Source of the DNA: Stephanodiscus triporus
Lineage: Eukaryota > Bacillariophyta > Thalassiosirophyceae > Thalassiosirales > Thalassiosiraceae
DNA: 22,849 nucleotides
Direction of reading: 5' to 3'
Assembly (NCBI GenBank): GCA_036939755.1
Contig: JALLAZ010000123.1
Location: forward strand, 1 to 22,849
The translations under genes and the position numbers were made by a program. How positions within the stretch are numbered: the stretch's first letter is position 1; the number at the start of each line of letters is the position of its first letter. The notes beneath the pieces were generated by a model. The model ran no database searches and was not told the DNA's origin. It worked only from the letters and a program-made list of their open reading frames with translations. Shown here piece by piece: positions 9,101-18,068 of the stretch.

Positions 9101-11609
9101 GCCGTCCCTCCCAATATCAAAGATCCCACTTCTGGCAAACGGCAGCTGAAGGGTCGCATCATTCTGGTTCGCATCAAGAAAAAGATATCAAAGGTTGCTA
9201 AGAAGTTGATCTTCTTCTCACGGAAGAAGAAGGATTGCTACGAGGATACGGACAATAACAACTTCATCGCTTCGGATCCTAACTCAGACAATGCGATCCC
9301 TGGCTCACCATCAGCTGCTTCGGTCATGTCGGTTACGTCAAGCATCATGACTGGCAACGGCACCAAGCGCATCATTGGCGCGGTGCCACCCAAGATGGGA
9401 TCTCCGTGCACTGCCATGTATGGTGTTGTCAACTACTACAACCGAGGTTCTCCAGAGAGCAGCGCCGGTGGATATGATTCCTTGCCAGCTCCACCTGAAC
9501 GCATGCCCCTACCCCGAGCATCGAAAGATGAGGAAGACACTGTCAGCTATCTCGCGGAAGCAATGAGACATTCTCAAGGCAATTGTGACGAAGATAGTGT
9601 TTTGCTTCTGGTAACTCCAAAAGATGACGGAACTGGTGAGGATGTCCAAGTAATTAGTGCCACGGACGGGACGCCAGTTCCACTCCGGGAGATTATTGAT
9701 GCTTTATCAGAGAATTCCAACAAAGACGACAAGCCTTCAACCTCAGGGTTCAAGCCAAACAATCTCTCGTGTCTGTTCACTGGCGAGAAGTGTGGCAATG
9801 CAACGATTGAGATCATGGATGCCGTCGAATTCAATGGCAGGATCGTTCTCACGCCCCAACATGTCAATCATAATTTGACACGTGTCTTTCGGCCATCGAC
9901 GGAATCATCAAGCGCCAATCTTTTGCCTGGCTCGTTGGTCTGCGACTCGGAGGATGAAGACGAGACGCTTTACCATGATGGATACACAGTCATTCACCAG
10001 ACATCGACTTTCGGTGATAACACGATTGCCACTATCGAGGCAGCATCTAAGGCCGAGCCTGGTTTATCAAAAATAGGGAGCAAGAAGGCGCCATCTGTGG
10101 TCAACAATATGGGCATCGGCACGCCCATTCTTTCGCCTGATGGACCTCCGCTTACGCGTCAGGCTGCAGTGAATGGCTCCTTCCTCTTTTCGCCAAACAA
10201 TATGGGACGGGCTGATCCAATCATTCGGGCTAAGGAGCGCGCATCGTCGAAAGTAGGCAATGTCAAGCCATCTATTACCATGCTTCCCTCTGCAAAGATG
10301 AAAAAGACGACTAATCACGAGGGAGAAAATGAAGCGTTGGTGACTCGTTCGAGTTATTCCCGTTCCTCAATCGAGACTTATGAAACTAATGAGGCCCCAA
10401 TCAAGAAGCAAGTCATGTCATCCCTGACAGAAGATCGGCAGTTCCCATTCCATGCTATCCTCAACATGTTCTCGACTGATGCATCTTTGGAAGATGTATG
10501 CAGTCTGCGAAGGGATGGCGACGAGGCTTGTAATGCATCTTCTGCTGTCCATCAAGACAACTCCCCCAACGCTCCAACTTTTTCGACTGAGATTCTCATT
10601 GTAACATCAGGCGAGGCTGAAGAAATGAACACACCTCCCTTTGCCAGTGCTGCGGCAAGAAAGACATTTCCGAAGACACCGTTTCCCAAAACTGAAATAA
10701 AGACAGCTGCTAGTGAAGAGTCATCACCCGCTCTTGTCGTAGCAGTGAATAACGTTTCTTCTTCGCCATCAAATGTCTCGATCTCTTCCTTTACGTCTGT
10801 GAAGAGTGTGTCCAGTAGTAGAATTATCACTCAAGACTCGAAAGGGGTTTGTGAAGGACCGTGTTTGTGACATTCAACAAAGGATCTCAGTCCCCGATGC
10901 CTTGCTGTCTCCTAATGGTGCCGTAACTGACGTGAATGGCCGGCTAAAACGTAATCATTCCTACCGTCTCAAGAAGACCCGTCGCACGACCAATGGGAAC
11001 GGAGCACTCGCGCCACACAAGGCTGTCTTGCGAACAACCTACATCCGATCTGTGCCTATTGCTATTGCCAAAAGTTATAGTCGAGACAGTAGGGAAGAGA
11101 AATCGTCATTTGGTGAGGATGGCAAGGACAAGGTGTGCGGTTACTTTGCGCCCAAGTATACTGCAGAGTCTGCTGCTGCAAAAACCAACGCCAAAGGCAA
11201 ACATGTAACCACCTTTGACAGGAGCTCGCCCAACAGTGTCAAGGCAGGCAGCATGTCTGATGCATCAAGCTACGTTTCAGAAACTACTGATTGCGACCCA
11301 TTCAATTCCTTGCTTGGAAAAATGACGAGTGAAGATGAAGAATCCTCTTCCAGCGAGGAGGAAAAAGAAGGAGATATGTACACAGAACGTGAGGAGAACA
11401 GCGAAGACGCAAAGTCGCCATCGGCTCACCTCCCTTTCAAATCCACCACTCTCGTCAAGCCTACCGAAATCAACTTACGTGAGGAACGCGTATCTCCAGT
11501 ACCAATGCATGCTCGAGCATGGCGTGAGATGGCTGTAAAAGCTGCACTCGAGAAGGAACATAGCGCCAGGTTCCGCAGTGAGAAGAGTTGGAGGGAAATC
11601 GTACGTTAA
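6155..11609 (+). CDS. Large uncharacterised disordered protein (~1782 aa), larger paralog
   Basis: The ATG at 6155 has upstream context ccatc. Preferred model: exon 1 6155-10738, intron 10739-10844 (106 nt, GTAGCA...CGAAAG; a donor GTGAAT at 10745 also keeps frame), exon 2 10845-11609. Architecture by residue: polyQ with Arg 75-100; two copies of G-I-E-R-S-Y-[ED]-S near 114 and 142; a Glu run ~286-294; an Ala/Val-rich amphipathic stretch ~397-455; I-P-R-V-L-V-V-H-D-D-W-E-E-R-A-G-F around W557; three degenerate V-G-D-[IV]-x-[MV]-G repeats near 699, 730 and 769; two R-P-S-E-S-T motifs; G-R-I-I-L-V-R-I-K-K-K-I-S-K from ~1000; a Ser/Pro block ending I-I-G-A; and in exon 2 V-C-D-I-Q-Q-R-I and R-S-V-P-I-A-I-A-K-S-Y. 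The C-terminus is acidic and then basic/aromatic (S-W-R-E-I-V-R). The shared blocks match the divergent neighbour. Residues 1152 to about 1583 recur in the broken copy at 15013-16386. Function is unknown. Coding status is high, the splice less certain. Confidence 0.78.
6377..6440 (+). repeat. CAG-type triplet repeat encoding polyglutamine
   Basis: An interrupted CAG/CAA tract lies in frame inside the large paralog. It encodes about 20 Gln broken by Arg, Pro and Leu at residues 75-100. A second triplet tract, GAG/GAG near 7012-7040, encodes the Glu run. Both are prone to length polymorphism. Confidence 0.9.
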
Positions 11610-12487
11610 TGTCATCATGAAAAGAATGTTCGACTGTAATATTTTACATTAAATATAGGTAAATCCTTCGTGAGGTACCCACGAACTCCTTATCGATTGT
11701 TGATGTGATCATTCATACTTAGTGGGGGCAACTGAACTTCATATGTATCCCAACGGGCCCCCATCACTCAATGCATCGTGGGGGCATGTTAAATCTGTTA
11801 TCCCAACTTACTACTTCAGACTACTACTCTACGATCCTAGGCATAAAGCTGATTAAGCTAGAATATCCGAAAGTCCCAACGCTAAGATAACTCCAACAAT
11901 CCCCCCCGCAATCAAGATATTCGATTTCCCAGAGGCATTCCAAGAACATCATATGCGGGGAACGTCAAGGCGACTCCTAGCTCCCTGCCACAACCAGCAA
12001 ACCATGCTACCACGAGACCCATGCCACCGCCCCCCCCCCCCCCGCATCATTTGGGCGCAATTATTCGGCACGGATCAAGTCAAGACGACACCTCCGGGGA
12101 TTTGAAAACGAGCTCGATGCCATACGAGACCGTTCGTCCCCTTGCTCCACCGCGTGACGAGGGGCTACGTTATCCTCCCTCCTCCTTCCGCCGCCACCGC
12201 CTTCGATCCGATCCGACGTCCCGCCCCGCCCTCCCGAGATCGCGGCCGCGCCGTCATCCTCCGACTCCCCGTGGTGACCGTCGTAAGCCCCGATCGAGGG
12301 GACGTCGGTCGGCGGTTGGTCCTCCCGGCTCCCTCGACGAGGACGGGAGGGGGGAGGGGAGGTGCGCGGCGAACGCAGGGTGCCGGGGGGGGGAGGGCTT
12401 GGGCAGGCGGGCGGACGCGGTCCTTGGGGGGGCTACTGCATAGACTAAAAACTTGTACTCGCATCTTTGACGAACATTCTACTTCGT
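11610..12487. other. Intergenic region with C14 tract and GC-rich island
   Basis: This region lies between the stop of the large paralog and the stop of the DA1-like gene (convergent). The first ~400 bp is AT-rich and carries an imperfect direct repeat (gtgggggca...tatcccaac at 11722 and 11778). There is a run of 14 C at 12030-12043. From about 12150 to 12430 the DNA becomes very GC-rich, with open frames on several strands and no recognisable protein. I see no gene here; the GC-rich part may be a decayed coding remnant. Confidence 0.5.
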
Positions 12488-14594
12488 CTACATCGATCGC
12501 ATCGGCGGAAAGTCTCGATTCAATGCCACATAGTAGAGCAATTCCTCCATCCCAAGCTTGGCATAGGCGCGCGCAGCAGCCCGAAATCCCTCTCCGTACA
12601 CACTCTCGTCGGTCTCGATGCGAAATTTGAAGTACTGACGTAGCCTTGTTTCCCACGGGATGCTGGAGTCATCCTCCTCGGCAGCGTTTCTTGCCTCGTT
12701 GATGTGATGTTCTCGTCCTCCTCTTCTTTCGTAAATATCATCTATTCCTGGTATTGTGACTGAATTGTGGCGGCGCAATGGAGGCGTTGCCATGTCAATC
12801 GGATCCAATCCATCACTTAGAAATAAGAACGCTACCAGCTGGGCTAACCCCTCCTCCACCCTGAGTGGAAGGGGATTGGCGTATGAGAAATTTGGATGTA
12901 GTTTAATCCACGCGTGCAATGCCTCTGTTTTGATTTTGGAAGAAATATGATTCGCAACGAGGAAGAGTGAATGCCAACGGAGTAATAGTGCGTTGTCATA
13001 TTCTGTGGAGAACATACCATGAGCCAATATGCTGGCCGTCAAATCCGACGGCAACCCGCTCAAGCACAATATAGACGTCACGCCATTCCTACTACCACCA
13101 TCATGTCGCCCTATCCTTTCGGAAAGACACAATCCGAGCCTCGCAGTCTTACCACGGCTGCGGGAATGAGCATGCCCTCCAGGTATTCTATCACCATCTG
13201 AGCGGATAATATCATTCAAGACTTCCATACCCACCGCAAGTATTGGGATTTTCATCAAATCTTGACGAGTCACGCCGCAATTGATGTCATTATAACCGAT
13301 ATCCTGGGAGGTTATCAGACCCAACGGCCCTTCGAAGAAATCAACAACCTGTAGTATGTAATGCATTAGTCCTGTTGAATGTGCACTCTCAATACAGTTG
13401 TGATGACAACTTCTGAGCACATAGTATTTCACTCACCTTGTGCCAAAGTGGAACGACATCGTCGGACGTCAAGACTACCGTCGTCATGCATGCCAGGCAA
13501 AGGCACATCCTAGTATTTGAGTCTCCAACATCGACAAAGTGCTTCGCGGACGATGCGAGCAACGGCTCGAGTCGATGGCATCCCATACATTGTCGTATAG
13601 AGCCGATCTTGCTCTCCTTGGATATCGTGGTGGAGGTAGTTATGATGCCGTTGCTGCTTGCGGCGCCATTGAGGACGTTGCCAATGCTGCTATCGATCCC
13701 TTCAATCCCGATACCTCCTCTCGGAGAAGCATGGGAACCGACTTCTAAAGTCCCTAAAACTGCATCGTCGTCCTCACTATCTTGTTCATCGGTCCGCCAC
13801 AGCTGTTGATTTTGCTTTTGTCGTGAATTCTGTGTCATCGTGGTTTTGACTGGTGAGGTGGCATGAAGGGGGCACATTCGTTCCGTATCGAAGAATTTAT
13901 GTTTGATGCATTTCACCGTCTTGGTATGAGTGTCTTCGTTAGTGTTAGCGACCGCAGAATCTACCATGGGCAGAGGTTTCTCGCAAACGACGCACATGTA
14001 TCCAAAGTGAATTGCGAAGCACTCTTTATGGAAGGGGTGCACCTTGTCGTCGTTGTCGTCACTAGTTTCATCTGCAACATGGTCCCTACTTTTTGTTGTT
14101 GCTGTTGTCCGTTTCTTGCCACTCAACACCTTGACGCAAAAGCACTCTTGTCTTTGGGGATCGATCTGAGCATTGCAGTGCAGACATACAAAGCAATGGG
14201 GATGAAAATGGAGTGACTGTTTGCCATGGACGGTGGAGTTTATGTGGCATTTAGCCCTTGAAATTGGACCTTGGCATGAATGGCATGTTGCGATGGGAGT
14301 AGTTGACGTGGCAGCGTACGGGGCTGCACTACTCGTCACAGTACGATGATTTGTGGCCGCATTATGAGGAGAAAGACAAGCTGATGACGATAACCATGAT
14401 CGTGCTGCTAGCAGCCGCGAAGAGCTGAGGATGTTGCTGCGTATTCCGGCTCCTTTATTGCTGGTGATGCTGATTTTGGCGGGGAGTGTGATGGAGGGAA
14501 CACCAGCAGCATCACCCACGTTAGCTGATGTTGGCGCTGCTGCCGCAGCCGATATATTTTTTGATGCCTTGCGACGATGGAAGAATTCCGACAT
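12488..14594 (-). CDS. DA1: DA1-like LIM-domain zinc peptidase, three exons (641 aa)
   Basis: Exons 14594-13437, 13348-13018 and 12924-12488. Introns 13349-13436 (88 nt, AAG|GTGAGT...TACAG) and 12925-13017 (93 nt, GTATGT...AACAG). The 1926 coding bases are in frame. Zinc-finger part: C-H-S-C at 104-107 with H-P-H-C-F-V-C-L-H-C at 131-140 (LIM spacing H-x2-C-x2-C-x2-C); then H-K-E-C, M-C-V-V-C and C-P-L-H; then Q-C-M-G-C with M-C-L-C-L-A-C-M near 335-370. This order resembles plant DA1. Peptidase part: L-G-L-C-L-S-E (457-463), then H-E-A-L-H at 496-500, formed only by splicing because intron 2 splits the Glu codon; then V-E-E-G near 519-522 as the likely third zinc ligand, and Y-G-E-G-F-R-A-A near the C-terminus. 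DA1 proteins are ubiquitin-activated peptidases that limit growth. No clear ubiquitin-interacting motif is seen N-terminally; instead there is an Ala/Ser-rich leader. A Ser/acidic linker (~165-185, 250-330) is longer than in plants. The family call is strong; the substrate is unknown. Confidence 0.87.
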
Positions 14595-15012
14595 ATTCTG
14601 GTTTAGAGTAATATATTTTTAGAGGGGTATTGATTAAGTATGAATATTATGATGTTAACCGTCGAAACAAAACGCAGATGTTGGGTGATGATGTGTTACG
14701 TTACAGCTTTCGTCTGCTGTCTCTTCTTGGTGCGATGTCCTCCAATTCTCTAAAGCTTCGATACTTCTTTTAGGGTTAAGTATTAAATTATTGTACCTAG
14801 TGTTAAGTAGTGTGTAATTACAATATCTAATATCTATCGTTCGATTCTGAATTGTTTCTTTTTCTGGTCTTGGGTTTCATGGAATCGTTGAAACCCATCA
14901 TGTTGCCGGCACCATTTACCATCCCTTGTTGCTGTTGTCGCCGCCGCCGATGCGATTCAATTTCCGCACGTCGTCTGCAGCACGTTGCCGTGGTGAGCGA
15001 ACAACTCCTCAA
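14595..15012. promoter_or_regulatory. 5' flank of the DA1-like gene with a 9-bp inverted repeat
   Basis: The segment just upstream of the minus-strand DA1-like start is AT-rich (14600-14850) and probably contains its promoter. A perfect inverted repeat (tgggtttca 14871-14879, tgaaaccca 14889-14897, 9-nt loop) lies near the right end. The part 14827-15012 also reads as an open minus-strand frame ending in N-D-R-Y-stop, which runs out of the duplicated block to its right. Confidence 0.45.
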
Positions 15013-16386
15013 CTGGTAACTCCCAGAGATGACAGAACTGGTGAGGATGTCCAAGTAATTAGTGCCACGGACGGGACGCCGGTTCCACTCCGGGAGATTA
15101 ATGATGCTTTATCATAGAGTTCCAGGTTCAAGCCAAACAATCTCTCTTGTCTGTTCACTGGCGAGAAGTGTGGCAATGCAACGATTGAGATCATAGATGC
15201 CGTCGAATTCAATTGCGGGATCGTTCTCACGCCCCAACATGTCAATCATAATTTGACACGTGTCTTTCGGCCATCGACGGAATCATCAAGCGCCAATCTT
15301 TTGCCTGGCTCGTTGGTCTGCGACTCGGAGGATGAAGACGAGACGCTTTACCATGATGGATACACAGTCATTCACCAGACATCGACTTTCGGTGATAACA
15401 CGATTGCCACTATCGAGGCAGCATCTAAGGCCGAGCCTGGTTTATCAAAAATAGGGAGCAAGAAGGCGCCATCTGTGGTCAACAATATGGGCATCGGCAC
15501 GCCCATTCTTTCGCCTGATGGACCTCCGCTTACGCGTCAGGCTGCAGTGAATGGCTCCTTCCTCTTTTCGCCAAACAATATGGGACGGGCTGATCCAATC
15601 ATTCGGGCTAAGGAGCGCGCATCGTCGAAAGTAGGCAATGTCAAGCCATCTATTACCATGCTTCCCTCTGCAAAGATGAAAAAGACGACTAATCACGAGG
15701 GAGAAAATGAAGCGTTGGTGACTCGTTCGAGTTATTCCCGTTCCTCAATCGAGACTTATGAAACTAATGAGGCCCCAATCAAGAAGCAAGTCATGTCATC
15801 CCTGACAGAAGATCGGCAGTTCCCATTCCATGCTATCCTCAACATGTTCTCGACTGATGCATCTTTGGAAGATGTATGCAGTCTGCGAAGGGATGGCGAC
15901 GAGGCTTGTAATGCATCTTCTGCTGTCCATCAAGACAACTCCCCCAACGCTCCAACTTTTTCGACTGAGATTCTCATTGTAACATCAGGCGAGGCTGAAG
16001 AAATGAACACACCTCCCTTTGCCAGTGCTGCGGCAAGAAAGACATTTCCGAAGACACCGTTTCCCAAAACTGAAATAAAGACAGCTGCTAGTGAAGAGTC
16101 ATCACCCGCTCTTGTCGTAGCAGTGAATAACGTTTCTTCTTCGCCATCAAATGTCTCGATCTCTTCCTTTACGTCTGTGAAGAGTGTGTCCAGTAGTAGA
16201 ATTATCACTCAAGACTCGAAAGGGGTTTGTGAAGGACCGTGTTTGTGACATTCAACAAAGGATCTCAGTCCCCGATGCCTTGCTGTCTCCTAATGGTGCC
16301 GTAACTGACGTGAATGGCCGGCTAAAACGTAATCATTCCTACCGTCTCAAGAAGACCCGTCGCACGACCAATGGGAACGGAGCACT
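15013..16386 (+). pseudogene. Broken partial copy of the 3' half of the large paralog
   Basis: It aligns to 9608-11008 in the same orientation (1374 against 1401 bp). In the first ~205 bp I count 11 substitutions, one 27-bp in-frame deletion (near 15125) and an in-frame TAG at 15115-15117. From 15218 to 16386 I find no difference from 9840-11008, and both sense and antisense translations are identical. The copy has no start region and stops abruptly inside the codons following N-G-A-L, so it lacks the gene's C-terminus. It keeps the same putative intron (16117-16222), so it came from DNA rather than from a spliced RNA. It should be non-functional unless transcribed from an outside promoter. 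Confidence 0.9.
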
Positions 16387-16392
16387 GTATTT

Positions 16393-16447
16393 CGAGTCCG
16401 AGTCCGAGTCCGAGTTCGAGTCAGAGTCAGAGTCAGAGTCAGAGTCC
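16393..16447. repeat. Hexanucleotide (gagtcc/gagtca) tandem repeat
   Basis: About nine units of gagtc[ca/cg]-type hexamer begin seven bases after the end of the duplicated block. The plus strand reads as alternating Glu-Ser, the minus strand as alternating Asp-Ser. Its position at the duplication edge suggests a link with the breakpoint. Confidence 0.8.
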
Positions 16448-16463
16448 AAATCGTAATCGTCCA

Positions 16464-16485
16464 CGCGTTCCCCTCGCGGAACGCG
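16464..16485. repeat. 8-bp inverted repeat with 6-nt loop
   Basis: The arms cgcgttcc (16464-16471) and ggaacgcg (16478-16485) are perfect complements around cctcgc. It is a GC-rich hairpin just beyond the hexamer tract. It might form in RNA or DNA, but no T-run or other terminator feature follows. Confidence 0.5.
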
Positions 16486-17115
16486 CGTGACTTTTGATGC
16501 TGCCGCATGTCGCTGTGATTTCAGACGCCAGGCCACGCTGCTGTTGTCGTGCGCTTATGGTCACTGTTATTATCAATCCCTCCCAGTAGAAGATGCGGGG
16601 GGCTTGTCACTGCCGGGATTGTGTTATTCATCTCCAACTCTTCTGCCAGGAGGTCGAAAGACCATATTATGAGCCATGATGACCGATGACGGCATGGCGG
16701 TGGCATGATGGGTGATGGGCGGCCATTTGACGGTGGTTGGCGGTTTACGACAGAAATGGTGGTCAATGGTGGCAAGGAAGGTCGACAGGAGGGTCGTGGT
16801 TGAGAACGCGGTCAACGGTCGGTGCCGCTTCGGCGGGTCATTCAGGCATTGACGGTCGACGTCCACGGACGAGCCCAGAAGTGAGTTCTCTAGAGGTGTG
16901 CGAGGGTGAGTTTGAGGGATGTTCCCTCGCGCATTGTCAATCCTCGGAGGCGCCCGATAGAAAATCGAAAGATGAACTACAGAGTCGAATTATGCGAGTG
17001 GTTGGGGGATGTTTGTGGCCTTTTTCAATATCAAATGCGAAATCCCATGCATAATAATTATACTAATTATAAAAACGCACGCACGAATCCCCCCACCCCC
17101 CCCCTTTATTATATT
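16486..17115. other. Intergenic, no supported gene
   Basis: These 630 bp lie downstream of the PTPS-family gene. Short frames exist on both strands, but none shows a family motif. Words such as gacggt/ggtca recur between 16680 and 16860 without forming a regular array. A short run of C (around 17090-17103) lies next to the PTPS stop. Confidence 0.5.
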
Positions 17116-18042
17116 TCATCTATGCCTCCTCCTCGCGCCGTTCTCGGTATCGGTCGCGCAGGGCATCACCGGTATGCCACCCCCCCTCACGTACGCCGCC
17201 ACGTCGAACGGATCCCCCCCCCCCTCCTCCTCCTCGCCCCCCCCGGCGGCTTGGCCGCCGCCACCGCGCGGTATCGCGCGACGGAAGACCGCCTCCTGTC
17301 CCGGCATTTCCGACACCGTAACCTCCATGATCGACACCCCCCTCTCGGCCAGGTACGCGGCGTTCAGCCTCGACAGTATCTTACCGTACAGGTACACCGC
17401 GAGCTCCTCGGCCGTGGTGTGCATCAGCGGGAGGAGGAGGCAGTCGCGTCGGGGGAAGACGAATTTCGTCCCGTCCTCGCACACGATCGTGACCGAGCCC
17501 CCCCCCCCGCCCGCCTTCGTCGTCGTCGTAGTCGTCGTCGTGGCCTTCTCGGTCGGACGGCCCCTCTTTCGTTTTTTCGCGCGACTCCCGTCCTCCTCCT
17601 CCTCCTCCGCCGCCGCCGCCGCCGCCATCTCCTCCTCCCCCCTCCTCTCCTCGTCGTCGTCCTCCTCCTCCTCCTCCTCCTCCTCCTCCACCTCGATATC
17701 GAGGACGTCGCTGAGCATCGGCACGATGAAATGCTCGTTCATACCCTTGCATACCTCCTTCACGGCCTCCTTGACGCATCCGAAATCCACGACGTATCCA
17801 TCCCCGCCTACCTTGCCGTCGTGCGTCCCTCCCACGAGCCTCACCGATGCGCGGTAATTGTGGCCGTGCAATCGTTCGCGGAAGCCGGGATACGCGACGA
17901 AGTGGGAGGCGTTGAATTTGAACGTATCCTTGGAGACGTAGATTTCGAAATACGCTCCTCCGTTGTTGTTGCTGTTGTTGTTGTTGTTGTTGTTGGAGGC
18001 TGGGGAATAGGAGGAGGAGGAGGAGGAGGAGGAGGGCGTCAT
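17116..18042 (-). CDS. 6-pyruvoyl-tetrahydropterin synthase family, PTPS-III-like (308 aa)
   Basis: Single exon. I start it at the ATG at 18042, because the longer reading begins with TTG inside a CT microsatellite. The PTPS fold is clear: F-N-A-S-H-F (H47), E-R-L-H-G-H-N-Y (E56, H59, H61), G-Y-V-V-D-F (82-87), M-N-E-H-F-I-V-P (101-108), T-T-A-E-E-L-A (209-215) and V-S-E-M-P-G-Q-E (243-250). H47, H59 and H61 are the expected zinc ligands. The catalytic Cys of PTPS-I and of QueD (CxxxHGH) is absent; instead the motif is ExxHGH, the published mark of PTPS-III enzymes that make 6-hydroxymethyl-dihydropterin and replace FolB in folate synthesis. A folate role is therefore inferred. Residues ~118-182 are an insertion of Glu, Ala, Thr and Gly runs holding K-K-R-K-R-G-R-P (156-163), which resembles a nuclear signal or AT-hook. 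N-terminal Ser and Asn runs and a Gly/Glu tail add further low complexity. The DNA is much more GC-rich than its neighbours. Confidence 0.88.
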   Translation of the reverse strand: MTPSSSSSSSSYSPASNNNNNNNSNNNGGAYFEIYVSKDTFKFNASHFVAYPGFRERLHGHNYRASVRLVGGTHDGKVGGDGYVVDFGCVKEAVKEVCKGMNEHFIVPMLSDVLDIEVEEEEEEEEEDDDEERRGEEEMAAAAAAEEEEEDGSRAKKRKRGRPTEKATTTTTTTTKAGGGGGSVTIVCEDGTKFVFPRRDCLLLPLMHTTAEELAVYLYGKILSRLNAAYLAERGVSIMEVTVSEMPGQEAVFRRAIPRGGGGQAAGGGEEEEGGGDPFDVAAYVRGGGIPVMPCATDTENGARRRHR

Positions 18043-18068
18043 TGCTCTCTCTCTCTCTCTCTCTCGAC
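18043..18068. repeat. CT/GA dinucleotide microsatellite in PTPS 5' leader
   Basis: A run of (tc)n lies immediately upstream of the minus-strand PTPS start, so it is (ga)n in the transcript. It would encode an Arg-Glu run if translated, but lies before the first ATG. Confidence 0.8.

Noticed and set aside
12165..12656. 163-codon minus-strand frame overlapping the DA1-like C-terminus
   Set aside because: It overlaps a well-supported exon in another frame and is Arg/Pro low complexity from GC-rich DNA.
14760..14830. Telomere-like ttagggtta word
   Set aside because: It is a single occurrence, not an array.
16384..16456. Glu-Ser / Asp-Ser repeat as a functional acidic domain
   Set aside because: It is a simple hexanucleotide repeat at a duplication edge. 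Without transcript evidence I treat it as a repeat only.
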